Of a stretch of DNA of 64,000 bases, positions 33,972 through 44,307 are shown piece after piece. Source of the DNA: JAMXLO01 sp963818775 (GTDB lineage: Bacteria > Pseudomonadota > Alphaproteobacteria > Acetobacterales > Acetobacteraceae); the NCBI GenBank assembly GCA_963818775.1, contig CAWFUF010000023.1:186001-250000 (forward strand), read 5' to 3'. The translations under genes and the position numbers were made by a program. The first letter of the stretch is position 1, and the number at the start of each line of letters is the position of its first letter. Under the pieces are notes generated by a model. The model had not been told where the DNA came from. It made no database searches and was given only the letters and a program-made list of their open reading frames with translations.

Positions 33972-34886
33972 CTATTCGGCGGCGACCGGAAGCTGCGCAG
34001 GCACGCTCTCCCGCCATGCGGCCCGTTCGGCGAACAGCGCGTGCAGCAACCGGTTGTTGAGGGTGTGGCCGGACCGATGCGCGATGAAGCGGCCGCACAG
34101 CGGGGCACCGGCAAGAGCCAGATCGCCGACGGCATCCATGAGCTTGTGACGGACGAACTCATCCGGCACACGCAGCCCGGCAGGGTTCAACACCCGCGCC
34201 TGATCGACCACAACGGCATTATCCAGACTGCCGCCCTGCGCCAGCCCGGCGGCCCGCAGCTCATCGACCTCCTCGGCCAGCGTGAACGTACGGGCGCCGG
34301 CCAACTCGCGACGGAAACTGTCGGGCGTCAGCCGCAGCGACAACGCCTGGCGCCCGATCGCAGGGGCGGCGAAATCGATCGACAGCGCCATGTCGAGGCC
34401 GGCGGAGCCCGGGCGCAATTCGGCGAACGCATCGCCGTCACTGACACGGATCGGCTGACGCACCTCTATGGTCGGCCGCGGCGCGTCTTGCGCAACGGTA
34501 CCGGCGCAATCCAGCAGGAAGACAAACTGTGCGGCAGAGCCATCCAGGATCGGCGGTTCCGGGCCATCGACCTCGACCACCACGTTATCGATACCGCAGC
34601 CGGCAAGCGCCGCCAGGACATGCTCGACCGTGCCGATCCGCGCGCCGTCATGCTCCAGCACGGTGGCGAGCCTCGTGTCGACAACCCGATCGAACCGGGC
34701 CGGGATGTCCGCACCGAGATCGCTGCGGTGGAAAACGATGCCGTGATCTGCCGCCGCCGGGCGGAAGGTCAGGGTGACCCGCTGTCCGGAATGCAGGCCC
34801 ACACCGACGCAGCCGATCGACGCCTTCAGCGTCTGCTGACAGCGTGCGGTGATCTCGGAACCCAGGGCTTGCGGCAGACCGTCCAT
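33972..34886 (-). CDS. lpxC: UDP-3-O-acyl-N-acetylglucosamine deacetylase LpxC
   Basis: A 304-residue zinc deacetylase, the committed step of lipid A synthesis. Zinc ligands are visible in TVEHVLAAL and in HKLMDAVGDLAL; ILDGSAAQF is the family active-site loop and HRSGHTLNNRLLHAL carries the late catalytic histidine. It lies after ftsZ with a 150-bp gap that probably has its own promoter. Confidence 0.95.
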   Translation of the reverse strand: MDGLPQALGSEITARCQQTLKASIGCVGVGLHSGQRVTLTFRPAAADHGIVFHRSDLGADIPARFDRVVDTRLATVLEHDGARIGTVEHVLAALAGCGIDNVVVEVDGPEPPILDGSAAQFVFLLDCAGTVAQDAPRPTIEVRQPIRVSDGDAFAELRPGSAGLDMALSIDFAAPAIGRQALSLRLTPDSFRRELAGARTFTLAEEVDELRAAGLAQGGSLDNAVVVDQARVLNPAGLRVPDEFVRHKLMDAVGDLALAGAPLCGRFIAHRSGHTLNNRLLHALFAERAAWRESVPAQLPVAAE

Positions 34887-35036
34887 TCACCTCGCCTTCT
34901 TCGCTCTTGCGGCAAACTGCAAGCTAGTTGCCGTTCCCGAGCCTTGACCAGTCAATGTTTGTTTCTGAGTGTATCCGCAGAAGCCTTTGATTTTACGGTT
35001 TTCACATACCCCACCTAACGCCCCTCCGCGCCGGCG

Positions 35037-36575
35037 CTATGACGACTGGCGTCGGAGGAAAGCTGGTATGTCCAGCCCGACCTCATCGCCGGCCGTCTGA
35101 CGCACCGAGGCGCGCGGTTGTCCGGGGTGCGGCGGCTCCTGCTGCATCGTGGGCTCAGCGCGAACCGGTGGCGGCTCGTCTTGAGTTGCCGGTGTGTTCA
35201 GTCGCCGGCGGAAAGCCCCGGTGACCGTGCCGAACAGACTGGGTCGAGACGGTTCGGCCGCTGGCTGCCCCTGAGCCGGCGCACTGACCGGGCGCGGTGC
35301 CTCGGCAAACAGGCCGGCTCGCGACGCGGTCGATGAACCTCGCTGCTGCGGTGCAGCGAGCGGCTCCGACGCGGGTGCGGTCATTGCCTCCATCAGCGGC
35401 GCCATTTCCGGCATGGACTGGGTCACTGCGACCATTTGCGGAGCAGCCTGACGCAGCGGTTGCAGCCCGATCGTCATGCCGGGCGCCGGCACCGCACCGG
35501 CTGGAAGCGACATTGCCTGCATCGGCAGCGGGATGGGTTGCGGCATCGGCATCGCGTTGCCCCCCACAGCGACCAGGCGCGGCCGATCGTGTTCAGCCAT
35601 TGCCGGAGAATCGATGCCGGTCGCGACGACGGACACCCGAATGCGGCCCGACAGCAACTCATCGATCGCCGAGCCGAAGATGATGTTGGCCTCCTCGTCC
35701 ACCTCCTCGCGGATGCGATTCGCCGCCTGGTCCACTTCGAACAGCGTCAGGTCATCGCCGCCGGTGATGTTGATCAGCAGGCCACGCGCGCCGGCCATCG
35801 AGGTGTCTTCCAGTAGCGGATTGCTGATTGCCGCCTCGGCCGCACGGATCGCGCGGTTCTCACCCTCCGCCTCGCCGGTGCCCATCATCGCCTTGCCCAT
35901 CTCCGCCATGACGGTGCGGATATCGGCGAAGTCGAGATTGACCAGACCCGGCGCCATCATCAGATCGGTGACGCCGCGCACGCCCATGTAGAGCACCTGG
36001 TCGGCCATCTTGAACGCCTCCCGCCAAGTGGTGCGCTCATTGGCCATGCGGAAGAGATTCTGATTTGGGATCACGATCAGCGTATCGACGTGGCGCTGCA
36101 GTTCCTCGATCCCCTGATCGGCACAGCGAGCGCGCCGCACGCCTTCGAAGCCGAACGGCTTGGTCACCACGCCGACGGTGAGGATGTTGCGCTCTCGTGC
36201 CATGCGCGCGATCACCGGTGCAGCACCCGTGCCGGTGCCGCCGCCCATGCCGGCAGTGATGAACACCATGTGCGCGCCGTCGAGATGACGCGACAGTTCG
36301 TCGGACGCCTCTTCCGCCGCCGCCTTGCCAACCTCTGGCTTCGCACCGGCGCCGAGCCCTTGGGTGATATGCGGGCCCAACTGGATGCGTCGATCGGCGC
36401 GGCTGTGCATAAGCTGCTGCGCGTCGGTGTTGGCGACGACGAACTCCACACCCTGGAGGTTCGCGGTGATCATGTTGTCCACCGCATTGGTGCCGCCGCC
36501 GCCCACACCGATGACGGTAATGCGCGGGCTGAAGTCGGTATGCGGAGTTTGCGGGATGGTGAGATTCAAAGTCAT
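35037..36575 (-). CDS. ftsZ: Cell division protein FtsZ
   Basis: A 512-residue tubulin-like GTPase that forms the Z ring. GTP motifs: GVGGGGTNAVDNM near residues 22-34 and GMGGGTGTGAAPV. Core GTPase ends near residue 320, followed by a long Pro/Ala/Gln-rich linker of about 170 residues and the conserved tail LDIPAFLRRQ that binds FtsA and other partners. Long linkers are typical of alphaproteobacteria. It is separated from ftsA by 94 bases. Confidence 0.97.
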   Translation of the reverse strand: MTLNLTIPQTPHTDFSPRITVIGVGGGGTNAVDNMITANLQGVEFVVANTDAQQLMHSRADRRIQLGPHITQGLGAGAKPEVGKAAAEEASDELSRHLDGAHMVFITAGMGGGTGTGAAPVIARMARERNILTVGVVTKPFGFEGVRRARCADQGIEELQRHVDTLIVIPNQNLFRMANERTTWREAFKMADQVLYMGVRGVTDLMMAPGLVNLDFADIRTVMAEMGKAMMGTGEAEGENRAIRAAEAAISNPLLEDTSMAGARGLLINITGGDDLTLFEVDQAANRIREEVDEEANIIFGSAIDELLSGRIRVSVVATGIDSPAMAEHDRPRLVAVGGNAMPMPQPIPLPMQAMSLPAGAVPAPGMTIGLQPLRQAAPQMVAVTQSMPEMAPLMEAMTAPASEPLAAPQQRGSSTASRAGLFAEAPRPVSAPAQGQPAAEPSRPSLFGTVTGAFRRRLNTPATQDEPPPVRAEPTMQQEPPHPGQPRASVRQTAGDEVGLDIPAFLRRQSS

Positions 36576-36669
36576 AGCGACTTCTCCCCCAGTCGTGCCG
36601 ATTCGTAGTTACGCCACATCTTGCGATTCGCGTTGCGCCGGAGGCGCGCACGAGCAAAAAAATCGGGCA

Positions 36670-37968
36670 TCAGACGCGCTCCTTCAAAAAATTGACGACG
36701 CGGCGGAGCAGGCCCGTCGGACGTTCAACGTCGAGGTCGACGTCGCGCATGGTACGTCCCTCGCCGGCAGCCCAGGCCAGCAGACCGGCTGCCGTTGCGA
36801 ATGCCGGACCGGATGCCGAGTCAGGCAGACCACGCAGCGCAATGGGACGGCCGAGACGCACCTGCTTGTTCAGAATCCGGCCCGCCAACTCGCGCGCGCC
36901 GGTGAGCTGACAGGCGCCGCCCGTCAGCACCACGCGCGTTCCCGCAGCGCGGGTGAGTCCCGAGCCATCGAGCTTCTCCTTCACCATCTCGAAAGTCTCT
37001 TCCAGCCGCGGGCGGATGATGTTCACCACCATGCTGCGCGGCACCTTCGCGATCTGATGCTCTTCCTCGCCGACCAGCGGCACCGGCAGCATCTCGCGCT
37101 CATCGTCTGGACAGGACTGCACGCTGCCGTACAGCGCTTTCAAACGCTCCGCATGCGCGACCGGTGTTGACAACAGCCGCGCCAGATCGTTGGTCACGTG
37201 CACGCCGCCAACCGGAAGCTGCGCCGTGTGCAGCAATTGGCCCTCGGCAAACACCGCCATGCCGGTGGTGCCGCCGCCCATGTCGATGACGGTGGCACCC
37301 AATTCGCGTTCGTCGGCCACCAGTGTTGCAAGGCCCGCGGCCATCGGTGCGGATACCAATTCGCCAATATCGAGATCGCACCGCCCGATGCAGGCACCGA
37401 GGGAGCGCAGCGCGGTCGAGAAGGCATCGATGATGTGCAGCCGCGCCGTCAGCTCCTCGCAGAACAGTCCGCGCGGGTCAGCAACGCCATCGGTCTGGTC
37501 GACCGAGAACGTCAGCGGTATCGCGTGGATCACTTCGCGGCCATCGACCCCGGCGCGCCCCCTGCCCTCGTTCACGATACGGCGGATGTCCGACTCTTCC
37601 ACCGCGCGCCCGCCAACCGGCCACTGCACATTGAACAGTCGCGATTCCGGCTGACCGCAGGTGAGATTGACCGTAATCGAGCGAAGCCGCGTATCGGCCA
37701 TGTCCTCCGCCTGGCCGACCGAGGCACGGATCGCTTTTTCGGCGGCATCGAGATCGACCACACTGCCGCCGCGCACGCCGCGTCCTTTCTGCCAGCCGAA
37801 ACCGAGTGCACGCAGCGTCCCGTCGCTTTCGGTACGGCCGATCAGGCAGACGATCTTGGTCGTGCCGATGTCCAGCACGCCGAACGGTCCGGAGCGCCCG
37901 TACCGCGAACGCTCTGGCTCATCGGGCTCGCCAACCGGCGGCAGCATGCGGCGGGACATGTCGTTCAT
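36670..37968 (-). CDS. ftsA: Cell division protein FtsA
   Basis: A 432-residue actin-like ATPase that anchors FtsZ to the membrane. Phosphate-binding motifs GVLDIGTTKIVCLIG and TVIDMGGGTTGMAVF are present, as is the C-terminal amphipathic membrane helix (LRRVVNFLKERV). Its start overlaps the ftsQ stop by 4 bases. Confidence 0.95.
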   Translation of the reverse strand: MNDMSRRMLPPVGEPDEPERSRYGRSGPFGVLDIGTTKIVCLIGRTESDGTLRALGFGWQKGRGVRGGSVVDLDAAEKAIRASVGQAEDMADTRLRSITVNLTCGQPESRLFNVQWPVGGRAVEESDIRRIVNEGRGRAGVDGREVIHAIPLTFSVDQTDGVADPRGLFCEELTARLHIIDAFSTALRSLGACIGRCDLDIGELVSAPMAAGLATLVADERELGATVIDMGGGTTGMAVFAEGQLLHTAQLPVGGVHVTNDLARLLSTPVAHAERLKALYGSVQSCPDDEREMLPVPLVGEEEHQIAKVPRSMVVNIIRPRLEETFEMVKEKLDGSGLTRAAGTRVVLTGGACQLTGARELAGRILNKQVRLGRPIALRGLPDSASGPAFATAAGLLAWAAGEGRTMRDVDLDVERPTGLLRRVVNFLKERV

Positions 37969-38798
37969 GTCGGCTTCTTCTCGTCCGGCCGCGGGCGAAC
38001 CACGAGTCGATCGCCAAGCCGCATATCAATTGCGGCAAGCGGGCGATCGAGCAGCGCGTGCTCTTGCTGAAGCTGCATAAGCCGATCGAGTGCCGGAATC
38101 TCGTGTCCCTCAGGCAGCATCACATCGGCACCGTTGTTGAGTCGCAGGTTCCAGCGCCGCTCGCCGATCCGCACGGTGGCGATGACACGCTTCTGCAGCT
38201 CGGGACGATCGGTCAGTGCGTCGATCAGCGGGGCGGCAGCACCTGGCGCTCCAGGTCCGACAACAAGCGGAAGCTGGCGGAATTCGGCAAGGTTCTCATT
38301 GGCGACGACCTGGCCGCTGCGGTCAATCAGCACGAACCTGCCTTGATTCTGCCAGATGGCGAACGGACGCCGCTCCTGCAGAAACACGACGACGGTGCCG
38401 GGTAGACGCCGCTCGATGGTGGCGTGTTCTACCCAGGACAGGGTTTCCACACGCTGGCGCGCCTGTTCCACCGAGAAGCCGATGATCGGATCTCCCTTGC
38501 TGACGCCGAGCGCCGCACGCAGCAACGGTTCTGGCGTATTGGCGCGGCCCTCGACCACCACATCAGTGACGCGCAGGCCGGCGAAGGCGGTGGCACCACC
38601 AAGGCGTTCGCGCAGTGTCGCGACCGTGCCGCCGGGTGCTGCCGAGCGCAGAGCGAACAGACCGAGCAGCACGACGACCGCCGCGAAGGCAACCCAGCCG
38701 GCAGGACGCAACAGGCGCTTCTGTCGGCGCAGCAGAAGCCGCAACCGGCCTGGCCGATCCTTCACCGCGCTGCGCGGACCGCGGGTCACGCGCGGCAT
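37965..38798 (-). CDS. ftsQ: Cell division protein FtsQ
   Basis: A 277-residue bitopic divisome protein. A short basic cytoplasmic part is followed by one membrane helix (GWVAFAAVVVLLGLFAL), a POTRA domain starting LRVTDVVVEGRANT and a beta domain (ERRLPGTVVVFLQERRPFA). I start it at ATG 38798, which overlaps ddl by 13 bases; a longer frame to 38981 would run through ddl and is rejected. Confidence 0.92.
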   Translation of the reverse strand: MPRVTRGPRSAVKDRPGRLRLLLRRQKRLLRPAGWVAFAAVVVLLGLFALRSAAPGGTVATLRERLGGATAFAGLRVTDVVVEGRANTPEPLLRAALGVSKGDPIIGFSVEQARQRVETLSWVEHATIERRLPGTVVVFLQERRPFAIWQNQGRFVLIDRSGQVVANENLAEFRQLPLVVGPGAPGAAAPLIDALTDRPELQKRVIATVRIGERRWNLRLNNGADVMLPEGHEIPALDRLMQLQQEHALLDRPLAAIDMRLGDRLVVRPRPDEKKPT

Positions 38799-39706
38799 GT
38801 CGCGTTCTCCACCATCCAGGCACAAAGCTGCGAGAAGCTCATGCCGTGATGCGCCGCCTGTTCCGGCAGCAGCGAAGTCGGCGTGAGGCCGGGCTGCGTG
38901 TTGATCTCGAGCAGCACGAGGCGGCCGGGTTCGCCGCGCGTGTCGTCGTAGCGGAAGTCGCAGCGCGTCGCACCACGACAACCGAGTGCGCGATGTGCCG
39001 CGAGGGCCACGTCGAGTGCACGCTCGTACATGTCGGGATGCACGCGTGCGGGAATGACGTGGCGCGAGCCGCCGTCAGCGTATTTTAATTCGTAGTCGTA
39101 GAAGACGCCTGCCTCCGCGATGATTTCGGTCACCGCGAGCGCGCGGTCGCCCATGACGCCAACTGTGAGTTCGCGGCCGGGGATGTATTCTTCGACCAGC
39201 GCCGCCTTGCCGAAGCGCCAGGCGCGGGCAACCTCGGCGCGACGGTTATCGCCGTACCTGATGATCTCGACGCCGACCGATGAGCCTTCGCCGACCGGCT
39301 TCACCACGTAGGGCAGCGGCAGCGGATCGGCGGCTTCAAGGTCGTCGGTCAGCACGACGCGGCCGTGTGCGATCGGCAGTCCGGCGGCGGCAAAGATCGC
39401 CTTGGCCGCGACCTTGTCCATCGCGAGCGCGGAGGCACGCACACCGGAATGGGTGTACGGGATCGCCAGCCAGTCGAGCACGCCCTGGATCGCGCCGTCC
39501 TCGCCAAAACGGCCGTGCAATGCATTGAAAACGGCGTCGGGTCGCGGAGTGAGCGCTGCGATCACAGCGCCGATGTCTTCGCCGACCTCGACCGGCGTGA
39601 CGTCGAAGCCAGCTTCGCGCAGGGCGGGGATCACCTGCAGGCCGGTCGAGCGGCTGACCTCGCGTTCGGCGGAAATGCCGCCGTAGAGGACTGCGATGCG
39701 GGTCAT
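38786..39706 (-). CDS. ddl: D-alanine--D-alanine ligase
   Basis: A 306-residue ATP-grasp enzyme that makes D-Ala-D-Ala for the stem peptide. Motifs: VLYGGISAEREVS, LHGRFGEDGAIQGVL, KPVGEGSSVGVE and the metal-binding EINTQPGLTPTSLLPEQA. ATG 39706 overlaps the murB stop (ATGA). Confidence 0.96.
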   Translation of the reverse strand: MTRIAVLYGGISAEREVSRSTGLQVIPALREAGFDVTPVEVGEDIGAVIAALTPRPDAVFNALHGRFGEDGAIQGVLDWLAIPYTHSGVRASALAMDKVAAKAIFAAAGLPIAHGRVVLTDDLEAADPLPLPYVVKPVGEGSSVGVEIIRYGDNRRAEVARAWRFGKAALVEEYIPGRELTVGVMGDRALAVTEIIAEAGVFYDYELKYADGGSRHVIPARVHPDMYERALDVALAAHRALGCRGATRCDFRYDDTRGEPGRLVLLEINTQPGLTPTSLLPEQAAHHGMSFSQLCAWMVENATCRA

Positions 39707-40644
39707 GTCACCGGCTCCGGCTTCCCCGCAGGCACACCGATGCGATGGATCTCCCACTCCAGCGTGACGCCGGTGGCCGCATGCACACGACGCCGCACTT
39801 CCTCGCCGAGCCCTTCCAGATCCGCTGCGGTGGCGGTTCCGGTGTTGATCAGGAAGTTGCAGTGCTTCTCCGATACCTGGGCGCCGCCGCGGGTCAGGCC
39901 TCGGCAACCGGCGCCATCGATCAGCTCCCACGCCTTCATGTCGGGTGGGTTGCGGAAGGTGGAACCGCCGGTCCGTGCGCGCACCGGCTGCGAGGCTTCC
40001 CGCGCGGTGCGGATTTCCGCCATGCGTGCCGCTATTGCCGCGGTGACACCGCGCCGCGCGCGCAAACGCATACGCACGACGACAGCGCCGTGTGGCAGAC
40101 GCGAGTGACGATAGGCGAAGGCGAGATCGGCCGCAGCGAGACGGCGCCGTTCGCCGCTACGTGTGACCACATCGGCCCAATCGAGGCAGGACGCGACGTC
40201 GCCGCCATAGGCGCCACCGTTCATCACGACAGCACCACCGATGCTGCCGGGAATGCCGGAGAGAAACTCCAGCCCGGTCAATTCCGCAGCGGCGGCGTAC
40301 TCGGCAACCGTCACGTCGAGCGCCGCGGCGCCGACAACGACACCATCGCCATCCAGCGAAACCTTGCCGAAACCGCGCGCGAGGCGAATGACCACGCCCG
40401 GCAATCCGCCATCACGAATGATCAGGTTCGAGCAGGCGCCAATCACATGCACCGGGATCTCGAGCGGCAACGCATGCAGGAACTGTGCGAGATCCGCTTC
40501 ATCGGCAGGGCGCACCAATGCTTCAGCAGGACCTCCAACGCGGAACCAGGTAAATGGCGCCAGCGGAGCGTTCGCCTGGACGCGACCGCGCAGCGGCGGC
40601 AGCGAGGTGACGAAGTCAGTGATGCGGGCCGCAGCCATGGTCAT
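39703..40644 (-). CDS. murB: UDP-N-acetylenolpyruvoylglucosamine reductase MurB
   Basis: A 313-residue FAD enzyme completing UDP-MurNAc synthesis. The FAD motif GACSNLIIRDGG, GIPGSIGGAVVMNGGAYG, the catalytic serine in RTGGSTFRNP and the terminal glutamate in LEWEIHRIG are present, a type I layout. It overlaps murC and ddl by 4 bases each. Confidence 0.96.
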   Translation of the reverse strand: MTMAAARITDFVTSLPPLRGRVQANAPLAPFTWFRVGGPAEALVRPADEADLAQFLHALPLEIPVHVIGACSNLIIRDGGLPGVVIRLARGFGKVSLDGDGVVVGAAALDVTVAEYAAAAELTGLEFLSGIPGSIGGAVVMNGGAYGGDVASCLDWADVVTRSGERRRLAAADLAFAYRHSRLPHGAVVVRMRLRARRGVTAAIAARMAEIRTAREASQPVRARTGGSTFRNPPDMKAWELIDGAGCRGLTRGGAQVSEKHCNFLINTGTATAADLEGLGEEVRRRVHAATGVTLEWEIHRIGVPAGKPEPVT

Positions 40645-42074
40645 GCCGCACTACCAGCGATGCGCCGCCCCTGTAGCTCCGCCAATTCGCCAGGCAGCGC
40701 TGCGGCCCAGCTCGTGATGTTCCCCGCGCCGAGACACACGACGAAGTCTCCCGGCTTGGCGATCGCGAACACCATCTCCCCCAGCCGTTCGGATGATGGC
40801 AGCGGCACGACGCTGCGATGCCCGCGTGCGCGCAACCCGTCCACCAGCGCATCGCGAGTCACGCCTGGGATCGGCGGCTCACCAGCGGCATAGACATCGG
40901 CGACGATCACCGTGCCGGCATCGTTCATGCAAGTACAGAACTCGTTGAACAACGAATGCAGGCGAGTAAAGCGATGCGGCTGCACCACCGCAATCACGTT
41001 GCGCGCGCCGGCCTGGCGTGCCGCCTTCAGCACCGCGGCAATCTCCACCGGATGGTGGCCGTAATCGTCGATCACGGTGATGCCGCCCGCCTCGCCGGTC
41101 TTGGTGAAGCGCCGCTTGACGCCACGGAAGCCTGCGAACGCGCCACGCAGCGTGTCGTCGTCGATTTCCATCTCAACGCCGACCGCCACCGCCGCCAGGG
41201 CATTCTGAACGTTATGGCTGCCCAGCATCGGCAACCGGTACGGACCTAACTTGCGTGCCCTGTTTCGCGCGCGATCGGTGATGGTGACGTCGAAGGTGGA
41301 TCCCAGCTTGTCCGGCACGATACGATCGGCGCGCACATCTGCTTGGGGCGAGAACCCGTAAGTGATGATGCGCCGATCCGACAGGCGCGGAATCATCTGC
41401 TGTACCGCCGGATGGTCGATGCACAACACGGCGAATCCATAGAACGGCACGTTGGAAACGAACTGGTCATAGCCCGCGACCATCGCCTCCGCGGTGCCCC
41501 AATGATCGAGGTGCTCAGGATCCATGTTGGTGACGACGGCGATGACCGCCGGCAGTCGAAGAAAGCTGCCGTCGCTTTCGTCCGCCTCCACCACCATCCA
41601 GTCGCCGGTGCCCAGGCGCGTGTTGGTGCCGTAGGCGTTGATGATGCCGCCATTGATCACGGTGGGATCGAGATGCGCGGCCTCCAGCACAGCGGCGATC
41701 AAGCTCGTGGTGGTGGTCTTGCCGTGCGTTCCACCGATCGCGATCGACCACTTCAGCCGCATCAGTTCGGCGAGCATTTCCGCGCGGCGAACCACCGGGA
41801 TCAACCGCGCACGCGCTGTCGCAACCTCGGGGTTGTCAGCCTTCACCGCGGACGACACCACGACAACCTGCGTATTGCCGAGATTGGCAGCGTCATGGCC
41901 GATGGCGACCGGTATGCCGGCCTCGCGCAGACGGCGAACGTTGGCGGAATCGGCCAGGTCGCTGCCCTGCACGCCGTAGCCAAGATTGTGCAGCACCTCG
42001 GCAATGCCCGACATGCCGATGCCGCCGATGCCGACAAAGTGGATCGTCCCGATCGACAGCGGCAACGCTCTCAT
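40641..42074 (-). CDS. murC: UDP-N-acetylmuramate--L-alanine ligase MurC
   Basis: A 477-residue ligase that adds L-Ala. The N-terminal UDP-binding motif is HFVGIGGIGMSGIAEVL, ATP loop GTHGKTTTTSL, and HHPVEIAAVLKAAR and VQPHRFTR are family signatures. Start ATG 42074 overlaps the murG stop. Confidence 0.96.
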   Translation of the reverse strand: MRALPLSIGTIHFVGIGGIGMSGIAEVLHNLGYGVQGSDLADSANVRRLREAGIPVAIGHDAANLGNTQVVVVSSAVKADNPEVATARARLIPVVRRAEMLAELMRLKWSIAIGGTHGKTTTTSLIAAVLEAAHLDPTVINGGIINAYGTNTRLGTGDWMVVEADESDGSFLRLPAVIAVVTNMDPEHLDHWGTAEAMVAGYDQFVSNVPFYGFAVLCIDHPAVQQMIPRLSDRRIITYGFSPQADVRADRIVPDKLGSTFDVTITDRARNRARKLGPYRLPMLGSHNVQNALAAVAVGVEMEIDDDTLRGAFAGFRGVKRRFTKTGEAGGITVIDDYGHHPVEIAAVLKAARQAGARNVIAVVQPHRFTRLHSLFNEFCTCMNDAGTVIVADVYAAGEPPIPGVTRDALVDGLRARGHRSVVPLPSSERLGEMVFAIAKPGDFVVCLGAGNITSWAAALPGELAELQGRRIAGSAA

Positions 42075-43183
42075 GCCCGTACCTCCTGGCGCATGAGTTG
42101 TTCGACGAGATCGGCCAGCCGTGCCGCTGCATCGGCATGGGCAATGCTGCGCGCGGCAAGCGCCGCATGGTTGAGCATGTCGGGCTCGGACAACAACGCG
42201 ATGAGCCGGTCGCGCAATGCGTCAGGTGAAAAATCCCGCTGCGCGATCATCGATGCGCCGCGTGCCTCAGCCATCGCACGTGCGTTGGCGGACTGATGAT
42301 CGTCGATCGCGCCCGGCAGCGGCACAAGAATCGCCGGCCTGCCGGCAGCCGCAAGTTCAGCGACGGTGGAAGCACCGGCACGCGCGATCACCAGATGTGC
42401 CGACGCAAGCTTCTCAGCCACGTCCGGAAAGAAGGATGACAGTTCGGCATCGATGCCCGCCAGGTCATATGCCGCGCGAACCCGACCCAGGTCCTCGGCG
42501 CGGCACTGCTGCACGATCGAGATGCGCGACAGCAGGCCATCAGGCAATGACGCCAGCGCCGTCGGCACGATGTCGCTGAATATCCGCGCACCAAGTGAAC
42601 CGCCCAGTACTAGCAGGCGTATCGTGTCCACTGGCGGCACATAGGGCAACGCCGCAAGCGCCTCGATCGCGTGGCGCACCGGGTTACCGGTAACCACCGT
42701 CTCGACCTGGGGCACGCGCTGGGTTGCGGCGAAGCTCAGTGCCAGCCGGTCAGCGTGACGGACAAGGAATCGGTTGGCGCGTCCCAGTACGGCATTCTGC
42801 TCGTGCAAGATCACCGACGGGCGCTGCGGCATCAGACGAGCGGCGAGCACCGGCGCGACACAGGGATATCCGCCAAAGCCGACCACCGCCGCAGCGTGGA
42901 TGCGCTTGAGGATCTGTCTCGCCTGAAACACGCCTCCAGCCAGCGCCACGATAGCCTTGCCCGCACGCAGCGGCCCACGGCCGGCAATTCCCGCGCCGCG
43001 TATGATAAAGTGCTCGAGCCCAGCGAACACAGGGGATTGAATTCCGCCTGAGCGCGCATCGGTCATCAGTGCCACGCGCCGCCCGCGCGCCAGCAGTTCG
43101 CTCGCCAGCGCCTCGGCCGGAAAGAAGTGGCCGCCGGTTCCGCCGGCCGCGATCACCACGGGAAGCACTGCCGGCCCTCTCAT
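42071..43183 (-). CDS. murG: Lipid II synthase MurG
   Basis: A 370-residue GT-B glycosyltransferase that converts lipid I to lipid II at the inner face of the membrane. IAAGGTGGHFFPAEALA and VLGGSLGARIFSD bind the lipid and UDP-GlcNAc; the C-terminal half has ARAGASTVAELAAAGRPAILVPLP. It overlaps ftsW and murC by 4 bases each. Confidence 0.96.
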   Translation of the reverse strand: MRGPAVLPVVIAAGGTGGHFFPAEALASELLARGRRVALMTDARSGGIQSPVFAGLEHFIIRGAGIAGRGPLRAGKAIVALAGGVFQARQILKRIHAAAVVGFGGYPCVAPVLAARLMPQRPSVILHEQNAVLGRANRFLVRHADRLALSFAATQRVPQVETVVTGNPVRHAIEALAALPYVPPVDTIRLLVLGGSLGARIFSDIVPTALASLPDGLLSRISIVQQCRAEDLGRVRAAYDLAGIDAELSSFFPDVAEKLASAHLVIARAGASTVAELAAAGRPAILVPLPGAIDDHQSANARAMAEARGASMIAQRDFSPDALRDRLIALLSEPDMLNHAALAARSIAHADAAARLADLVEQLMRQEVRA

Positions 43184-44307
43184 GGCATGTCACCATGATG
43201 TCGACGTCGTGTCAGTGCGAGCAGCATGCCCATGCCAAGAGCCACGGCAAGCGCAGACGAGCCGCCATAGGAGATCAACGGAAGCGTCATGCCCTTGGTC
43301 GGGATGAGCTGCAGCGACGATGCCATGTTGATGAACGCCTGGAGGCCGAAGCCGGTCACCAGACCGGTGCACGACAGGACGACGAACAGGTCCTGTTCCT
43401 TCAGAAGCCACAACAGGCCGCGCAGGACGATGAAGGCGAACACGGCGATGATGACCATGCACAGGATCAGGCCGAATTCCTCGCCGGCGACGGCAAAGAC
43501 GAAGTCTGCGTGCGCGTCGGGCAGTATGTCCTTGACGCGGCCCTCACCGGGACCGCGGCCGAGCAGGCCACCGTTGCCGAATGCCTCCAGTGCGGTGTGT
43601 GGCTGATAGTCGCTGCCGGTAGTGTTGCCGGGATGCAGGAAGTTCTCGACCCGCCTCTGCACGTGCGGGAAGAACATGTAGGCGCCGACGCCAGCAAGCC
43701 CGAAGCTGACGACGGCACCGGCCACCAGGAAAAGGTTCAGCCCATTGATGTAGAGCTGGACAAAGAACACCGCGGTGATCACCGCCAGCATGCCGACATC
43801 CGGCTGCGACTTCAGCAACAGCGCGATCACCAGGAAGGTGCCAATGGCCAGCGACTTGCCGGGGAAGCGCGGCGAGCGGCGACCCTCGCTGATCAGCCAT
43901 GCGACGACGATGGCGAAGCACGGTTTTAGAAACTCCGAGGGCTGTACCGAAAGGCCCGGCAGCGAGATCCAGCGTCGAGCGCCTTTGATTTCGACGCCGA
44001 CCAGCATGGTTGCCGCGGTGAGTGCCAGCGCGATGATGCAACCCACGATGGCGACGCGACGGATGCTGCGTGGTGACAGCAGCGACACCGCCACCACAAT
44101 CGCGCCGGCGGCCGCGAGAAAGAACACCTGCTTGAGGATGAAAATATCGCGCGATGAGCCGATACGTTCGGCGACCGCCGGGCTCGCCGCGAGCATCATG
44201 ATGTAGCCAAAGCCGATCAGCATGCCGACAGCACCCAGGGTCCAGCGATCCACGGTCCACCACCAGCGGCCCAGCACAGAATTGTCGGCGCGCGAGAGTG
44301 TGGGCAT
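43180..44307 (-). CDS. ftsW: Lipid II polymerase FtsW
   Basis: A 375-residue SEDS-family glycosyltransferase with about ten membrane helices. Typical motifs include RRWISLPGLSVQPSEFLKP, AEEFGLIL-like GEEFGLILCM and the late LIPTKGMTLPLISYGGSS. I chose ATG 44307 (MPTLSRADNSV) over the longer frame from 44376 because the N-terminus then has the usual length. mraY ends 88 bases upstream; murD, expected between the two, is absent. Confidence 0.95.
   Translation of the reverse strand: MPTLSRADNSVLGRWWWTVDRWTLGAVGMLIGFGYIMMLAASPAVAERIGSSRDIFILKQVFFLAAAGAIVVAVSLLSPRSIRRVAIVGCIIALALTAATMLVGVEIKGARRWISLPGLSVQPSEFLKPCFAIVVAWLISEGRRSPRFPGKSLAIGTFLVIALLLKSQPDVGMLAVITAVFFVQLYINGLNLFLVAGAVVSFGLAGVGAYMFFPHVQRRVENFLHPGNTTGSDYQPHTALEAFGNGGLLGRGPGEGRVKDILPDAHADFVFAVAGEEFGLILCMVIIAVFAFIVLRGLLWLLKEQDLFVVLSCTGLVTGFGLQAFINMASSLQLIPTKGMTLPLISYGGSSALAVALGMGMLLALTRRRHHGDMP

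Noticed and set aside
33081..35018. 645-codon plus-strand frame opposite bamD and lpxC
   Set aside because: Its length reflects codon bias of the real minus-strand genes; no recognisable domain.
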